A program made the position numbers and the translations under genes. From positions 6,956,012-7,020,011 of the forward strand of contig NZ_CM001442.1 in assembly GCF_000244915.1 (NCBI RefSeq): a stretch of DNA of 64,000 bases, written 5' to 3'. The number at the start of each line of letters is the position of its first letter. Position 1 is the stretch's first letter. Below are positions 16,587 to 25,915 of the stretch, one piece after another. The notes below the pieces were generated by a model. It searched no databases. It was not told where the DNA came from and saw only the letters and a program-made list of their open reading frames with translations. Source of the stretch: Bradyrhizobium sp. WSM471 (GTDB lineage Bacteria; Pseudomonadota; Alphaproteobacteria; Rhizobiales; Xanthobacteraceae).

Positions 16587-16838
16587 CTACCCGCCGAGCT
16601 TGGCCTCCAGCGCCGCGATGCGCGCCTTCAGAGCCTCGTTCTCCTCACGCGCCAGGCGCGCCATGTCCTTGACCGCCTCGAACTCCTCGCGCTTGACCAG
16701 GTCCATGTCGCGCAGGAATTTTTCGGCCTGGGTGCGCATCACCGTGTCGAACTCGCGCTTGACACCCTGCGCGGCACCGGCGGCATCGTTCATCAGGCGG
16801 CCGATCTCGTCGAAAAACCGGTTGTTGGTCTGGGTCAT
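16587..16838 (-). CDS. UbiK-family accessory factor (BMFP)
   Basis: This 83-residue protein matches the BMFP/UbiK family in length and pattern: a polar start with NNRFFDEIGRLMNDA, a central amphipathic helix, and a C-terminal coiled coil (REENEALKARIAALEAKLGG). In E. coli UbiK assists aerobic ubiquinone synthesis by joining the Ubi complex at the membrane; other members have membrane-fusogenic activity. An AGGAGA ribosome site fixes the ATG at 16838. No other ubi gene is adjacent. It is divergent from the dienelactone hydrolase gene. Confidence 0.82.
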   Translation of the reverse strand: MTQTNNRFFDEIGRLMNDAAGAAQGVKREFDTVMRTQAEKFLRDMDLVKREEFEAVKDMARLAREENEALKARIAALEAKLGG

Positions 16839-17007
16839 GTCGGTCTCCTGGCGGCTTTCGATGAACTCTGCGCGAACGCGCGGGAAGACAATGGCAATCC
16901 GTTTGGGCCGGTTCAAGAGCCGATCGGCGGTATCCTTGTCATGCCCCGGTTTCCTTGCAATCGTATTCAACGTCCCTGCATAAGAAGAATCACAAAAGGC
17001 GCTCGAG

Positions 17008-17739
17008 ATGATCGACCAGCAGATCGCGATCCCCACCAAGGACGGCCACACCGCAACCTTCATCAGCCATCCCGAGCGCGGCGGGCCGTTTCCGGTCGTC
17101 CTGTTCTACATGGACGCGCCGGCGATCCGCGAAGAGCTGCGCGACATGGCGCGCCGGCTCGCGACATCAGGCTATTACGTGATGCTGCCGAACCTCTATT
17201 ACCGCTCCGGGGTGATGGAGCTCGGCGCGCTTCCGGCCGATCCGAACGCGCCGGAGCGCAAGCGCATGTTCGCGCTGATGGGATCGCTCACGATCCCCAT
17301 GATCATGGACGACACGCGGGCACTGCTCACCTATGCCGAGGGCCAGGCGGCCGCGAACACCAAGCTGGTCGGCACCGTCGGCTACTGCATGAGCGGCCGC
17401 TACGCCGTCAACGCCGCCACGCATTTCCCCGATCGCGTCAAGGCCGCCGCTTCGGTCTACGGCACGCAGCTCGCAACCGACCAGGACGACAGCCCGCATC
17501 TCGCGGCGGCCAAGACCAAGGCCGAGCTCTACTTCGCCTGCGCCGAGACCGACATCTACGCGCCCGCCGAGATCATCGAGAAGGTGAAGCAGGGCATGAG
17601 CGGCGCCAAAGCCGAAGTCGAAATCTATCCCGGCACCCATCACGGCTTCGCCTTCCCCAAGCGTCCGGTCTATGATCGCGACGCCGCCGAGCGGCATTGG
17701 GAGCGTCTGCTGGCGCTCTATCGCCGCAATCTCGTCTAG
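17008..17739 (+). CDS. Dienelactone hydrolase family protein
   Basis: This 243-residue alpha/beta hydrolase has a cysteine nucleophile in the elbow GYCMSG. The acid is probably the aspartate in ETDIYAP and the base the histidine in GTHHGFAFP, making the Cys-Asp-His triad typical of dienelactone hydrolases. Family members open lactone rings in chloroaromatic degradation, but many homologs act on other esters and no catabolic genes lie here. It ends 14 bases before lgt on the same strand, so cotranscription is likely. Confidence 0.9.
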   Translation: MIDQQIAIPTKDGHTATFISHPERGGPFPVVLFYMDAPAIREELRDMARRLATSGYYVMLPNLYYRSGVMELGALPADPNAPERKRMFALMGSLTIPMIMDDTRALLTYAEGQAAANTKLVGTVGYCMSGRYAVNAATHFPDRVKAAASVYGTQLATDQDDSPHLAAAKTKAELYFACAETDIYAPAEIIEKVKQGMSGAKAEVEIYPGTHHGFAFPKRPVYDRDAAERHWERLLALYRRNLV

Positions 17740-17753
17740 TCATAGAAGGCGCG

Positions 17754-18599
17754 ATGCAACTTCTTCTCATCGACTTTCCCGCCTTCAAGCCGATCGCGAT
17801 CGAGATCGGTCCGTTCGCGATCCGCTGGTATGCGCTGGCCTATATCTGCGGCATCGTGTTCGGCTGGCTCTATGCGCGCTCGCTCCTGAAGAAAGAGCGG
17901 CTGTGGGGCGGCCCGGCACCGATGTCGCTGGTCCAGATCGACGACTTCATCCTGTGGGTCACGCTTGGCATCATCCTCGGCGGTCGCACCGGCTATGTGC
18001 TGTTCTACAATCTGCCCTTCTTCATCGACCATCCCGCTGCGATCCTCAGGCTGTGGGAAGGCGGCATGTCCTTCCACGGCGGCTTCCTCGGCTGCGTCGT
18101 CGCGGTGATGTGGTTCGCCTATCGCAACCGCATCTCGATCCTGTCGCTCGGCGACATCACCACCGCCGTCGCCCCGGTCGGATTGCTGCTCGGCCGCATC
18201 GCCAATTTCATCAATGGCGAATTGTGGGGCCGCGCCGCCGACCCGGAGCTGCCCTGGGCGATGATCTTCCCCAACGATCCCACCCAGCTGCCGCGCCATC
18301 CGAGTCAGCTCTACGAGGCCGGCATGGAGGGCATTTTGCTGTTTGCGGTCCTCGCGGTCATGATCCGCTTCGGTGCCCTGAAGCGGCCGGGCATGATCCT
18401 CGGCGCCTTTATCCTGATCTATGGATTGAGCCGGATCGCCGGCGAGCATTTCCGCGAACCGGACGTCCAGCTCGGCTTCCTCTGGGGCGGATTAACCATG
18501 GGCATGCTGTTGTCGATCCCGATGCTTATTGTGGGCGGCATACTTATTGTATTGGCAGTCAGGCGCGGTTCGCCTGAGCCCGCAGGGGCTATTCGTTAA
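17754..18599 (+). CDS. lgt: Prolipoprotein diacylglyceryl transferase
   Basis: Lgt moves a diacylglyceryl group from phosphatidylglycerol to the lipobox cysteine of prolipoproteins, the first step of lipoprotein maturation in the inner membrane. The 281-residue protein has about seven membrane helices, the signature [14 protein letters not shown] and the conserved FHGGFLG histidine region. The ATG at 17754 follows GAAGGC; upstream in-frame codons overlap the preceding gene and are not family-like. It is followed at 21 bases by the MidA-type gene. lspA, the second step, is at 55999. Confidence 0.97.
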   Translation: MQLLLIDFPAFKPIAIEIGPFAIRWYALAYICGIVFGWLYARSLLKKERLWGGPAPMSLVQIDDFILWVTLGIILGGRTGYVLFYNLPFFIDHPAAILRLWEGGMSFHGGFLGCVVAVMWFAYRNRISILSLGDITTAVAPVGLLLGRIANFINGELWGRAADPELPWAMIFPNDPTQLPRHPSQLYEAGMEGILLFAVLAVMIRFGALKRPGMILGAFILIYGLSRIAGEHFREPDVQLGFLWGGLTMGMLLSIPMLIVGGILIVLAVRRGSPEPAGAIR

Positions 18600-18620
18600 T
18601 TCCTTTTGAGAAGATAGGCC

Positions 18621-19739
18621 GTGACCGACCAGCCGTTACTCGACGAGATCAAGGCGCTGATCAAATCCTCAGGCCCCATGCCGGTCTGGCGGTACATGGA
18701 ACTGTGCCTGATGCATCCCCGCTACGGCTATTACGTCTCGCGCGATCCGTTGGGACGAGAAGGCGATTTCACCACAGCGCCCGAGGTCAGCCAGATGTTC
18801 GGCGAGCTCTTGGGCCTGTGGACCGCCTCGGTGTGGAAGCAGATGGGGGCACCGCAATTCCTGCGGCTGATCGAGCTCGGCCCCGGCCGCGGCACCATGA
18901 TGGCCGATGCGCTGCGGGCGCTCCGCGTGCTGCCGCCGCTCTACCAGGCGCTCCACATCCACATGGTCGAGGTCAATCCGGTCCTGCGCGAACGGCAGAG
19001 TGCGACGCTGTCGGGCGTGCGCAACATCGCCTGGCACGACAGCATCGACGACGTGCCTGAGGGACCGAGCATCATCCTCGCCAACGAATATTTCGACGTG
19101 CTGCCGATCCACCAGATGGTCCGTCACGAGAACGGCTGGCACGAGCGCGTGATCGAGGTCGACGCCAACGGAAAACTTCAATTCGGCGCGGCGGCGGAGC
19201 CGACGCCGCGCTTCGAGGTGCTGCTGCCGCCTCTGGTGCGCGCCGCGCCCGTCGGTGCCGTGTTCGAATGGCGGCCCGATGCGGAGATCATGAAGCTCGC
19301 CAGCCGCGTGCGCGACCAGGACGGCGCGGCGCTGATCATCGATTACGGCCATCTGCGCAGCGATGCCGGCGACACCTTCCAGGCGATCGCGCGCCATACC
19401 TTCACCGATCCCCTGAAGGCGCCGGGCCAGGCCGACGTCACAGCCCATGTCGACTTCCAGGCGCTCGCGCGCGGGGCGGAGGACGTCGGTGCCCGCGTGC
19501 ACGGGCCGGTGACGCAGGGTGATTTCCTCAAGCGCGTCGGCATCGAGACCCGTGCAGCCGCCTTGATGCAGAAGGCAGCGCCTGACGTCGCCACCGACAT
19601 TTCGATCGCGCTCAAGCGCCTGACCGAAACCGGGCGCAGCGGCATGGGTTCGATGTTCAAGGTGCTCGGCATCTCCGAGCCGCGGTTGACGGGCCTTGCC
19701 GGCCTCAGCGATCTCGAACGCGCCGGAGACGGTTCATGA
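18621..19739 (+). CDS. SAM-dependent methyltransferase, MidA/NDUFAF7 family
   Basis: This 372-residue protein is of the DUF185 family. The SAM-binding loop is in LIELGPGRGTMMADAL, and EYFDVLPIHQ and GDFTTAPEVSQMFGE are typical family segments. The mitochondrial relative NDUFAF7 methylates an arginine of complex I subunit NDUFS2; the bacterial substrate is not established. It starts with GTG at 18621 and overlaps pgeF by ATGA at 19736-19739. The order lgt, midA-type, pgeF recurs in alphaproteobacteria. Confidence 0.92.
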   Translation: MTDQPLLDEIKALIKSSGPMPVWRYMELCLMHPRYGYYVSRDPLGREGDFTTAPEVSQMFGELLGLWTASVWKQMGAPQFLRLIELGPGRGTMMADALRALRVLPPLYQALHIHMVEVNPVLRERQSATLSGVRNIAWHDSIDDVPEGPSIILANEYFDVLPIHQMVRHENGWHERVIEVDANGKLQFGAAAEPTPRFEVLLPPLVRAAPVGAVFEWRPDAEIMKLASRVRDQDGAALIIDYGHLRSDAGDTFQAIARHTFTDPLKAPGQADVTAHVDFQALARGAEDVGARVHGPVTQGDFLKRVGIETRAAALMQKAAPDVATDISIALKRLTETGRSGMGSMFKVLGISEPRLTGLAGLSDLERAGDGS

Positions 19740-20503
19740 CGCTTGCCTCCTCGCTGCTGTCGGCGGTGCCCGGCCTGCGCCACGCCTTCTTCACCCGCGA
19801 GGGCGGCGTCTCGGGCGGCATCTATTCCGCGCTGAACGGCGGGCTCGGCTCCAACGACGATCAAGCCCTTGTCGCGGAGAATCGCCGCCGCATGGCCGAG
19901 CATGTCGGCGTCGCACCGGAACGCTTTCTCAGCCTGCACCAGATCCACTCGCCGGACGTCCTCATAGCCGAGACGCCTTGGCCGAGCGGGCCGCGGCCGA
20001 AGGGCGATGCGCTGGTGACGAAGGTGCCCGGCGTCGCGCTCGGCGTCTCCACCGCCGATTGCGGGCCGGTGCTGTTCGTCGATCCCGACGCGGGCGTGAT
20101 CGGGGGCGCGCATGCCGGCTGGAAGGGCGCGCTCACCGGCGTGCTCGAGTCGACGATCTCGGCGATGGAAAAGCTGGGCGCCTCGCGGAGCCGCATCATC
20201 GCCGCGATCGGCCCGCTGATCCGCCAGGACAGTTATGAAGTCGGCAACGAGTTCGTGGCGCGCTTCATCGAGGCGGATGCGGACAACGCCATGTTCTTCA
20301 TCCCATCGGTGCGCGATGGACACGCGATGTTCGATCTCGCCGGCTTCATCCGGAAGCGCCTGGAAGCCGCGGGCATCCTGATGATCGACGATCTCGGTCT
20401 GGACACCTATGCCGACGAACGCTTCTTCAGCTACCGCCGCTCGGTGCATCGCAAGGAGCCGGATTACGGCCGCCACGTTCACGCAATCGCGCTCGAAGCG
20501 TGA
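19736..20503 (+). CDS. pgeF: Peptidoglycan editing factor PgeF (YfiH/LACC1 family)
   Basis: PgeF is a purine nucleoside/laccase-domain family protein that in E. coli helps exclude wrong amino acids from peptidoglycan precursors. The metal-site residues are visible in SLHQIHSPDV, STADCGPV and GGAHAGWKG. Length is 255 residues, normal for the family. The ATG overlaps the stop of the MidA-type gene. The family has also been annotated as polyphenol oxidase or adenosine deaminase, so the in vivo substrate is uncertain. Confidence 0.94.
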   Translation: MTLASSLLSAVPGLRHAFFTREGGVSGGIYSALNGGLGSNDDQALVAENRRRMAEHVGVAPERFLSLHQIHSPDVLIAETPWPSGPRPKGDALVTKVPGVALGVSTADCGPVLFVDPDAGVIGGAHAGWKGALTGVLESTISAMEKLGASRSRIIAAIGPLIRQDSYEVGNEFVARFIEADADNAMFFIPSVRDGHAMFDLAGFIRKRLEAAGILMIDDLGLDTYADERFFSYRRSVHRKEPDYGRHVHAIALEA

Positions 20504-20615
20504 ACACAAGGGCAACCCGTATCATTCCGGGGCGATGCCTGCGCGCGATGACAGTGGGCTGTGGCGCCCCCACCCTAGACGTTAATGCGTTTTAACGATA
20601 TCGCTGCCCTCCATA

Positions 20616-21230
20616 ATGAGGGATGCGTCATTCATCTTGCGCCGCGCGGGTTCGCGCGTGCTGGCGGTCATGCTGCTGACGGCTGCGGCCGCGCTTGGCG
20701 GCTGTGCCGGTGGCGGTGGTGCCGCGAACTCCTATGCGATGGCGCCGAGCGCCGGCTCCGGGGCGACGGTCGCGTTCGAATCGATCGACGGACCGCCGCC
20801 GCAAGTGTTCGACCGCATGGTCGGCGTGCTCGACAGCGAATCCAAGCTGCGCAGCCTGTCCGTGGTCTCCCGCGAGGGGACGGCTGCCTACCGCGTGCGC
20901 AGCTACCTCTCCGCCCAGATCGTGCGCGGCAAGACCGTGATCGCCTGGGTCTGGGACGTCTACGACGCCAACCAGCAGCGGGCGCTGCGCCTTTCCGGCG
21001 AGGAACCGACGGCGGCCAAGGGCGGCCGAGACCCTTGGAGCGCTGCCGACGACCTCGTGCTGCGCAAGATCGCCCAGGCCGGATTCAGCGGACTTTCCAA
21101 CATGATCAACGGCACGCCGGATGCGCCGAACTCGGCTCCTGGCTTGCGCGGGCCGGCCGTGGCGAGCGTGATACCGGAGGCTCCGGCGGCCGAGATGCCG
21201 GCCTCGGCGCTGGGCTATGCCGAGCGATAA
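20616..21230 (+). CDS. Putative lipoprotein (204 aa)
   Basis: A signal peptide of about 29 residues ends in a lipobox LGGC with the modified cysteine at residue 30. The residue after the cysteine is alanine, not aspartate, which favours the outer membrane. The mature part has a compact middle domain (VAFESIDGPPPQVFDRMVG to VVWDVYDANQQ-like strands) and a flexible alanine/proline-rich end. I recognise no named family. It would be a substrate for the Lgt and LspA encoded in this window. Confidence 0.82.
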   Translation: MRDASFILRRAGSRVLAVMLLTAAAALGGCAGGGGAANSYAMAPSAGSGATVAFESIDGPPPQVFDRMVGVLDSESKLRSLSVVSREGTAAYRVRSYLSAQIVRGKTVIAWVWDVYDANQQRALRLSGEEPTAAKGGRDPWSAADDLVLRKIAQAGFSGLSNMINGTPDAPNSAPGLRGPAVASVIPEAPAAEMPASALGYAER

Positions 21231-21423
21231 CCCCCGCGAAACCACGGCCCCAACTTCCGGCCAAACCGTTGGCCGGACTCGGGATTTCGCAGGGAAAACG
21301 TAGCGTCCCGGGTTGCCATTGCAGCCTCCGGCCTGATATTTCCTCGCCCGTCGTAACCGTGCTTCCAGTGGGTATTGTTTGATGTTGAACATCGTGTCCA
21401 GCAAAGCGCGGGAGGAAGCGTCC

Positions 21424-22377
21424 ATGTCGGCCAAGAACGGCTCCATCAAGCTCGTCGCCGGCAACTCCAATCCGGCTCTCGCGCAGGCCATCGCGCAGGG
21501 TCTCGACCTGCCGCTGACCAAGGCGGTGGTACGGCGCTTCGCCGACATGGAGATCTTCGTCGAGATCCAGGAGAACGTGCGCGGCTCGGATGCGTTCGTC
21601 ATCCAGTCGACCTCGTTCCCGGCGAACGACCATCTGATGGAATTGCTGATCATCACCGACGCACTGCGCCGCTCCTCGGCGCGCCGCATCACCGCGGTGC
21701 TGCCCTATTTCGGCTACGCCCGGCAGGACCGCAAATCGGGTTCGCGCACGCCGATCTCGGCAAAACTCGTCGCCAATCTGATCACGCAGGCCGGCGTCGA
21801 CCGCGTCATGACGCTCGACCTGCATGCCGGCCAGATCCAGGGCTTCTTCGATATCCCGACCGACAACCTCTACGCGGCACCGCTGATGGTGCGCGACATC
21901 AAGGACAAGTTCGATCTCTCCAGGACGATGGTGATCTCGCCCGACGTCGGCGGCGTGGCGCGCGCACGCGGTCTCGCCAAGCGCATCAACACCCCGCTCG
22001 CGATCGTCGACAAGCGCCGCGAGAGGGCGGGTGAATCCGAGGTCATGAACGTGATCGGCGACGTCGCCGGTTACACCTGCATCCTGATCGACGACATCGT
22101 GGACTCCGGCGGCACGCTGGTGAACGCCGCCGACGCGCTGATCGCCAAGGGCGCCAAGGACGTCTACGCCTACATCACCCACGGCGTGCTCTCCGGCGGC
22201 GCGGCGGCCCGAATCACGAACTCCAGGCTGAAGGAGCTGGTGATCACCGACTCGATCCTGCCGACGGATGCCGTGAGCAAGGCCCCGAACATCCGCACGC
22301 TGCCGATCGCCAGCCTGATCTCGGACGCGATCGCGCGCACCGCCGCGGAAGAGTCGGTGTCGAGCCTGTTCGACTAA
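21424..22377 (+). CDS. prs: Ribose-phosphate pyrophosphokinase
   Basis: Prs makes PRPP from ribose 5-phosphate and ATP, the entry point to purine, pyrimidine, histidine, tryptophan and NAD synthesis. The 317-residue protein has the flexible loop [14 protein letters not shown] and the PRPP-binding loop [22 protein letters not shown] ribosome site fixes the ATG at 21424; an earlier in-frame ATG at 21379 lacks one. It is a single-gene unit followed by a palindromic repeat. Confidence 0.97.
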   Translation: MSAKNGSIKLVAGNSNPALAQAIAQGLDLPLTKAVVRRFADMEIFVEIQENVRGSDAFVIQSTSFPANDHLMELLIITDALRRSSARRITAVLPYFGYARQDRKSGSRTPISAKLVANLITQAGVDRVMTLDLHAGQIQGFFDIPTDNLYAAPLMVRDIKDKFDLSRTMVISPDVGGVARARGLAKRINTPLAIVDKRRERAGESEVMNVIGDVAGYTCILIDDIVDSGGTLVNAADALIAKGAKDVYAYITHGVLSGGAAARITNSRLKELVITDSILPTDAVSKAPNIRTLPIASLISDAIARTAAEESVSSLFD

Positions 22378-22389
22378 GCACGCTGACCT

Positions 22390-22507
22390 CGTAGGGTGGG
22401 TTAGCCCTGCGGACTGCGCGAAGCGCAGACCGCTCGGCGTAACCCACCACTTCTGCCCCCGCGGAAAGTAAGAGGTGGGTTACGGCTGCGCCTAACCCAC
22501 CCTACGG
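22390..22507. repeat. Palindromic intergenic repeat, family R4, copy 1
   Basis: The ends are CGTAGGGTGGGTTAG and CTAACCCACCCTACG, perfect complements. Inner segments include CTGCGCGAAGCGCAG and GTAACCCACC/GGTGGGTTAC. A shorter relative at 62844-62939 keeps the CGTAGGGTGGG ends but carries GCAAAG instead of TTAG. Located downstream of prs. Confidence 0.88.
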
Positions 22508-22595
22508 CTCCCTCACGCGCAAGGCGCGGGTTGTTGCCAACGAGCGCCCATGACATCATCCGAATCCCGAGTCATCTCTGCCCTCTGGATGCCCG

Positions 22596-23624
22596 ATGCC
22601 ACGCCGGAAATTTGCCTGGGAGAAGCTGTCGGATGACGAGTTGCTCAAGCAACGCCTCTCCAGCCTGAGGGTTACGGTCGAAGGCACCTGGCTCGAGGAC
22701 TGCGTCAGCACGCTGTACGAGGAGCTCGAGGAGCGCGGCATCCGGCTGCGGCCGCACACCTGGATGTCGAGCGAATGGTTCAGTCCGGGCGGCGTTCCCG
22801 GCATCGCCATTCCGTTCTATCTCGCTCATCCGCGCCTGATAAAGCTCGAGAAGAAGATGATGTTCGACGTCGAGGGCGGAACCTGGCGCGAATGCATGGC
22901 CATCCTCCGTCACGAAGCGGGCCACGCCATACAGCACGGCTTCCAGTTGCAGCGCCGCCGGCGCTGGCAGCAACTGTTCGGCCCGTCGTCGAAACATTAT
23001 CCGCGCTATTACCGGCCCAATCCGGCGAGCCGGCGTTACGTCCAGCATCTGCGGCTGTGGTATGCGCAGAGCCATCCGGACGAGGATTTCGCCGAGACCT
23101 TTGCGGTGTGGCTGCGGCCGCGCTCGAACTGGCGGACGCGATATGCCGGCTGGCCGGCGCTGAAGAAGCTCGAATATGTCGACGAGCTGATGGGCGAGAT
23201 CGCGGGCAAGCGACCGCCGATCACGACACGGGAGCGTGTCGATACGCTGGGTCGGCTCAGCCAGACGCTCGAAGAGCACTACAAGAAGAAGCAGGCGTTC
23301 TACGCCTTCACGCCCCCCAAGACCTACGACCGCGATCTCTCCCGGCTGTTTTCGGCCGATCCACGGCATCACCGCTCAAAGCCGGCTTCAGCCCTGATCA
23401 GGCGCCACCGCTCCCAGATCAGGCAATTGGTCTCCCGATGGACCGGCGAGAATCAGCTTACGCTCGATGCCGTGCTTGACGAGATGATCTCTCGTTGTCG
23501 CGAGCTCGATCTGCGCGCCGCCGGTCCCGAACAGAAGCTCGTTCTCGACTTCATCGTCCTCGTCACCGCCAAGACGATGCACACGATGTTTGGCCCGTCT
23601 CGACGAAAATGGATCGCGCTATGA
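22596..23624 (+). CDS. Putative zinc metallopeptidase (HExxH), partner of ATP-grasp ligase
   Basis: This 342-residue soluble protein has HEAGH at residues 106-110, in MAILRHEAGHAIQH, and a downstream AQSHPDEDFAETFAVWL at about 157-173. HExxH plus a later glutamate in a DExxAE-type segment is the gluzincin arrangement, and the layout resembles the putative zinc-binding metallopeptidases often called Peptidase_Mx. Zinc binding and peptidase activity are inferred from motifs. There is no signal peptide, so it acts in the cytoplasm. Its stop overlaps the ATG of the ATP-grasp gene (ATGA at 23621-23624), so both are translated in step. Substrate unknown. Confidence 0.8.
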   Translation: MPRRKFAWEKLSDDELLKQRLSSLRVTVEGTWLEDCVSTLYEELEERGIRLRPHTWMSSEWFSPGGVPGIAIPFYLAHPRLIKLEKKMMFDVEGGTWRECMAILRHEAGHAIQHGFQLQRRRRWQQLFGPSSKHYPRYYRPNPASRRYVQHLRLWYAQSHPDEDFAETFAVWLRPRSNWRTRYAGWPALKKLEYVDELMGEIAGKRPPITTRERVDTLGRLSQTLEEHYKKKQAFYAFTPPKTYDRDLSRLFSADPRHHRSKPASALIRRHRSQIRQLVSRWTGENQLTLDAVLDEMISRCRELDLRAAGPEQKLVLDFIVLVTAKTMHTMFGPSRRKWIAL

Positions 23625-24655
23625 GACGTCTGCGCATTCTGGTCCTCATGCATCCGGACTTCGTGCCGCCGGACTCCAGCGACGGGCACACCGCGCAGGA
23701 AATCAACGCGTGGAAAACCGAGTACGACGTGGTGAGTACCTTGCGCGCGGCCGGCCACGAGGTTCGACCACTCGGCGCGCAGGAGGAAATCAAGCCGGTG
23801 CGCGAAGCGATCGAGGAGTTCAAGCCGCACGTGGTTTTCACGCTGCTGGAGGAATTCCACAACAACGTCGCGTTCGACCAGCACATCGCGAGCTATCTCG
23901 AGCTGATGAAGGTCCCTTATACCGGGTGCAATCCGCGCGGCCTGACCTTGGCCCGCGGCAAGGATTTGTCCAAGACGCTGGTGCATCACCGCCGGATCGC
24001 GGCGCCGGCCTTTGCCGTCTTCCCGATGCGCCGCAAGGTGAAACGCCCGACGCGTCTTGCGCTGCCGCTGATCGTCAAGAGCCTGAACATGGATGGCTCG
24101 TTCGGCATCTCGCAAGCCTCGATCGTCGATACCGACGAGAAGCTGGCGGAGCGGGTCGCCTTCATCCACGAGCGGGTTGAATCCGCCGCCATCGCCGAGC
24201 AGTTCATCGAGGGGCGAGAGCTTTACGTCGGCGTGCTCGGCAACAACCGCTTACGCGTTCTGCCGGTCTGGGAGTTGAAATTCGGCAGCATGGGCGGCCG
24301 CTCGTCACGGCACATCGCCACGGAGAAGGCCAAGCACGACACCGACTATCAGGAGAAGGTCGGCATCGTCGACGGGCCTGCGAAGGATCTGGCGCCGGAA
24401 GTGACCGCCAGGATCCAGCGGGCCGCGAAACGCATCTATCGGGTGCTTGGCCTCGACGGCTACGCGCGCATCGATTTTCGTCTCACCGCCGACGGCACGC
24501 CGTATTTCATCGAAGCCAATCCCAATCCCGAGATCGCCAAGAGCCAGGAGTTCGCCACGGCGGCTCTACATGCCGGGCTCAAATACCCGGCTCTCCTGCA
24601 GCGCATCCTGGCGCTCGGGATCAGCCGCGCCAAGGCGGGGGTATCATTGGGGTGA
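23621..24655 (+). CDS. ATP-grasp ligase, D-Ala-D-Ala ligase-like
   Basis: This 344-residue protein has an ATP-grasp fold like D-alanine-D-alanine ligase. An N-terminal domain with LEEFHNNVAFDQH is followed by VPYTGCNPRGLTLARGKD, then the ATP/Mg region ARIDFRLTADGTPYFIEANPNPE. ATP-grasp enzymes join a carboxylate to an amine through an acyl phosphate. It is not in a murein cluster and is coupled to a HExxH metallopeptidase, so a role outside cell-wall D-Ala-D-Ala, such as making a peptide or amide that the peptidase trims, is a fair hypothesis. I chose the ATG at 23621; one at 23609 is possible. Confidence 0.85.
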   Translation: MRRLRILVLMHPDFVPPDSSDGHTAQEINAWKTEYDVVSTLRAAGHEVRPLGAQEEIKPVREAIEEFKPHVVFTLLEEFHNNVAFDQHIASYLELMKVPYTGCNPRGLTLARGKDLSKTLVHHRRIAAPAFAVFPMRRKVKRPTRLALPLIVKSLNMDGSFGISQASIVDTDEKLAERVAFIHERVESAAIAEQFIEGRELYVGVLGNNRLRVLPVWELKFGSMGGRSSRHIATEKAKHDTDYQEKVGIVDGPAKDLAPEVTARIQRAAKRIYRVLGLDGYARIDFRLTADGTPYFIEANPNPEIAKSQEFATAALHAGLKYPALLQRILALGISRAKAGVSLG

Positions 24656-24670
24656 TGACGGGTGCGATCG

Positions 24671-24714
24671 CCCCTCATCCTTCGAGACGCGCTTGGCGCC
24701 CCTCGGGATGAGGG
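24671..24714. repeat. Short relative of repeat family R2
   Basis: CCCCTCATCCTTCGAGACGC is followed by a CGCCCCTCGGGATGAGGG end. It looks like an R2 element that has lost its middle. It sits between the convergent ATP-grasp and ribH genes, where it may help end transcription. Confidence 0.65.
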
Positions 24715-24731
24715 ATGGTCGTTGCGCCGCG

Positions 24732-25295
24732 TTACACGATTCCCGCGGCGACCTGGCCGCGCAGGCGTTCGAGCCCGAGCAATGTCTCCGCACAGGCGGC
24801 CGCCACCTCGACGCCCTTGATCGCAAAATGCCTGCGGAAGAAATCGTAGTGCACCTCGGTCTCGTGGAATTGCTGCGGCGTCAGCACCGCTGAGAACACA
24901 GGCACCTCGGTACGCAGCTGCACGTCCATCAACGCCTTGATCACGGTGTCGGCGACGAACTCATGGCGGTAGATGCCGCCGTCGACGACGAGGCCGGCCG
25001 CGACGATCGCGGTGTAGCGCCGTGTCTTGGCGAGGATCTGCGCATGCAGCGGGATCTCGAACGAGCCCGGCACCTCGAACACGTCGACATGATTGAGGTG
25101 GCGTGCTTCCGCCTCCCTCACGAAGGCGATACGGGCCTCCTCGACCACGTCGCGGTGCCAGCAGGCCTGCACGAAGGCCACCCGCTGCGGTTTCGCGAAG
25201 CGCGGATGGTCGGGCATCGGCTCGTGTGGAACCGGCGGTGGCGTTTGGGTTGGTTGGGAGGTTTCGGCTTGGGTATCTTGCAACATCTGATTCAT
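24732..25295 (-). CDS. ribH: 6,7-dimethyl-8-ribityllumazine synthase, RibH2 type
   Basis: Lumazine synthase condenses the pyrimidine intermediate with dihydroxybutanone phosphate, the step before riboflavin. The 187-residue protein has FEVPGSFEIPLHA and VAAGLVVDGGIYRHEFVADTVI. It is longer at the N-terminus (PTQTPPPVPHEPMPDHPR) than RibH1 proteins and resembles the second, RibH2, isoenzyme known from Brucella and Rhizobiales. It stands alone, away from other rib genes, behind an FMN riboswitch. A GAGGAAAG ribosome site precedes the ATG at 25295. Confidence 0.93.
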   Translation of the reverse strand: MNQMLQDTQAETSQPTQTPPPVPHEPMPDHPRFAKPQRVAFVQACWHRDVVEEARIAFVREAEARHLNHVDVFEVPGSFEIPLHAQILAKTRRYTAIVAAGLVVDGGIYRHEFVADTVIKALMDVQLRTEVPVFSAVLTPQQFHETEVHYDFFRRHFAIKGVEVAAACAETLLGLERLRGQVAAGIV

Positions 25296-25372
25296 GGCTT
25301 TCCTCAGTTAAGGACCAGAATCAGGGCACACGGAACGACAAACAGCCGCATCCTCCGATGCGTCTGCCACCG

Positions 25373-25525
25373 ACCGTTCTCTTTCATCCGGACTTTAACC
25401 GTCGGCTTCGGAGTTGCACCGAATCTGCTGACCCTTCCCCTCAGCAAGGCTTTGAGGAAGGCGCTCGCGGGCTTGGGCCTTACGGCCCTTACCGCCGGTG
25501 GGGACTTTCACCCCGCCCTGAGAAC
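25373..25525 (-). promoter_or_regulatory. FMN riboswitch (RFN element)
   Basis: Read on the minus strand, the element shows the conserved GGGGTGAAAGTCCCCACC followed by GCGGT at the 5' side and GTCCGGATGAAAGAG at the 3' side, with a variable stem between. These are hallmark bases of the FMN aptamer. It lies 78 bases upstream of the ribH start codon, so FMN binding should reduce RibH2 synthesis, most likely by blocking translation initiation. The ribosome-site region lies between the aptamer and the ATG. Confidence 0.93.
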
Positions 25526-25915
25526 ATCGGCCGTCCGGAATGAACGGCCTAAACCGAAATATGACGCCGGTTCGGGGCCGCGGCAAGCGGGTTCCGCATG
25601 GGAAAACTGCATGGTCCCATGCCGCCATGGCGGTCCAGGGGCACGGGACGGAATTAACGATTGGCGGGCCATCGAATCCGATTCCGATTTGTTCTTCCCG
25701 TTAATAATTGTGGCGGAGATGAGCTGTGGACGAACGAGTCCTGACTTGTGGACGGACTCGGCAGCCAGTTGCGCAGATTCCGCAAATCACATCAGTTGAT
25801 CCGCGACAAGCCCGCGCTGATCCGAACGGATCGCCTTAACGAATTTAAAGGGAGCGCGCGCCGGACCAACCGCGTGCGTATCAAAGACAACAAAAAGGCA
25901 AGAGGTCGAGACGGC
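25526..25915. other. Intergenic region, 390 bases
   Basis: This region separates the ribH riboswitch (minus) from the YbjN gene (plus). It should hold both promoters, but none can be placed with confidence. Two imperfect direct repeats, around 25723 (TGTGGACGAACGAGTC) and 25747 (TGTGGACGGACTCGG), are seen. The plus-strand frame is open from 25748 but is not protein-like until the YbjN start. No RNA gene is visible. Confidence 0.5.

Noticed and set aside
25748..25915. Frame open upstream of the YbjN ATG
   Set aside because: The 56 extra codons are arginine-rich and unlike the family; the ribosome site near 25916 is better.
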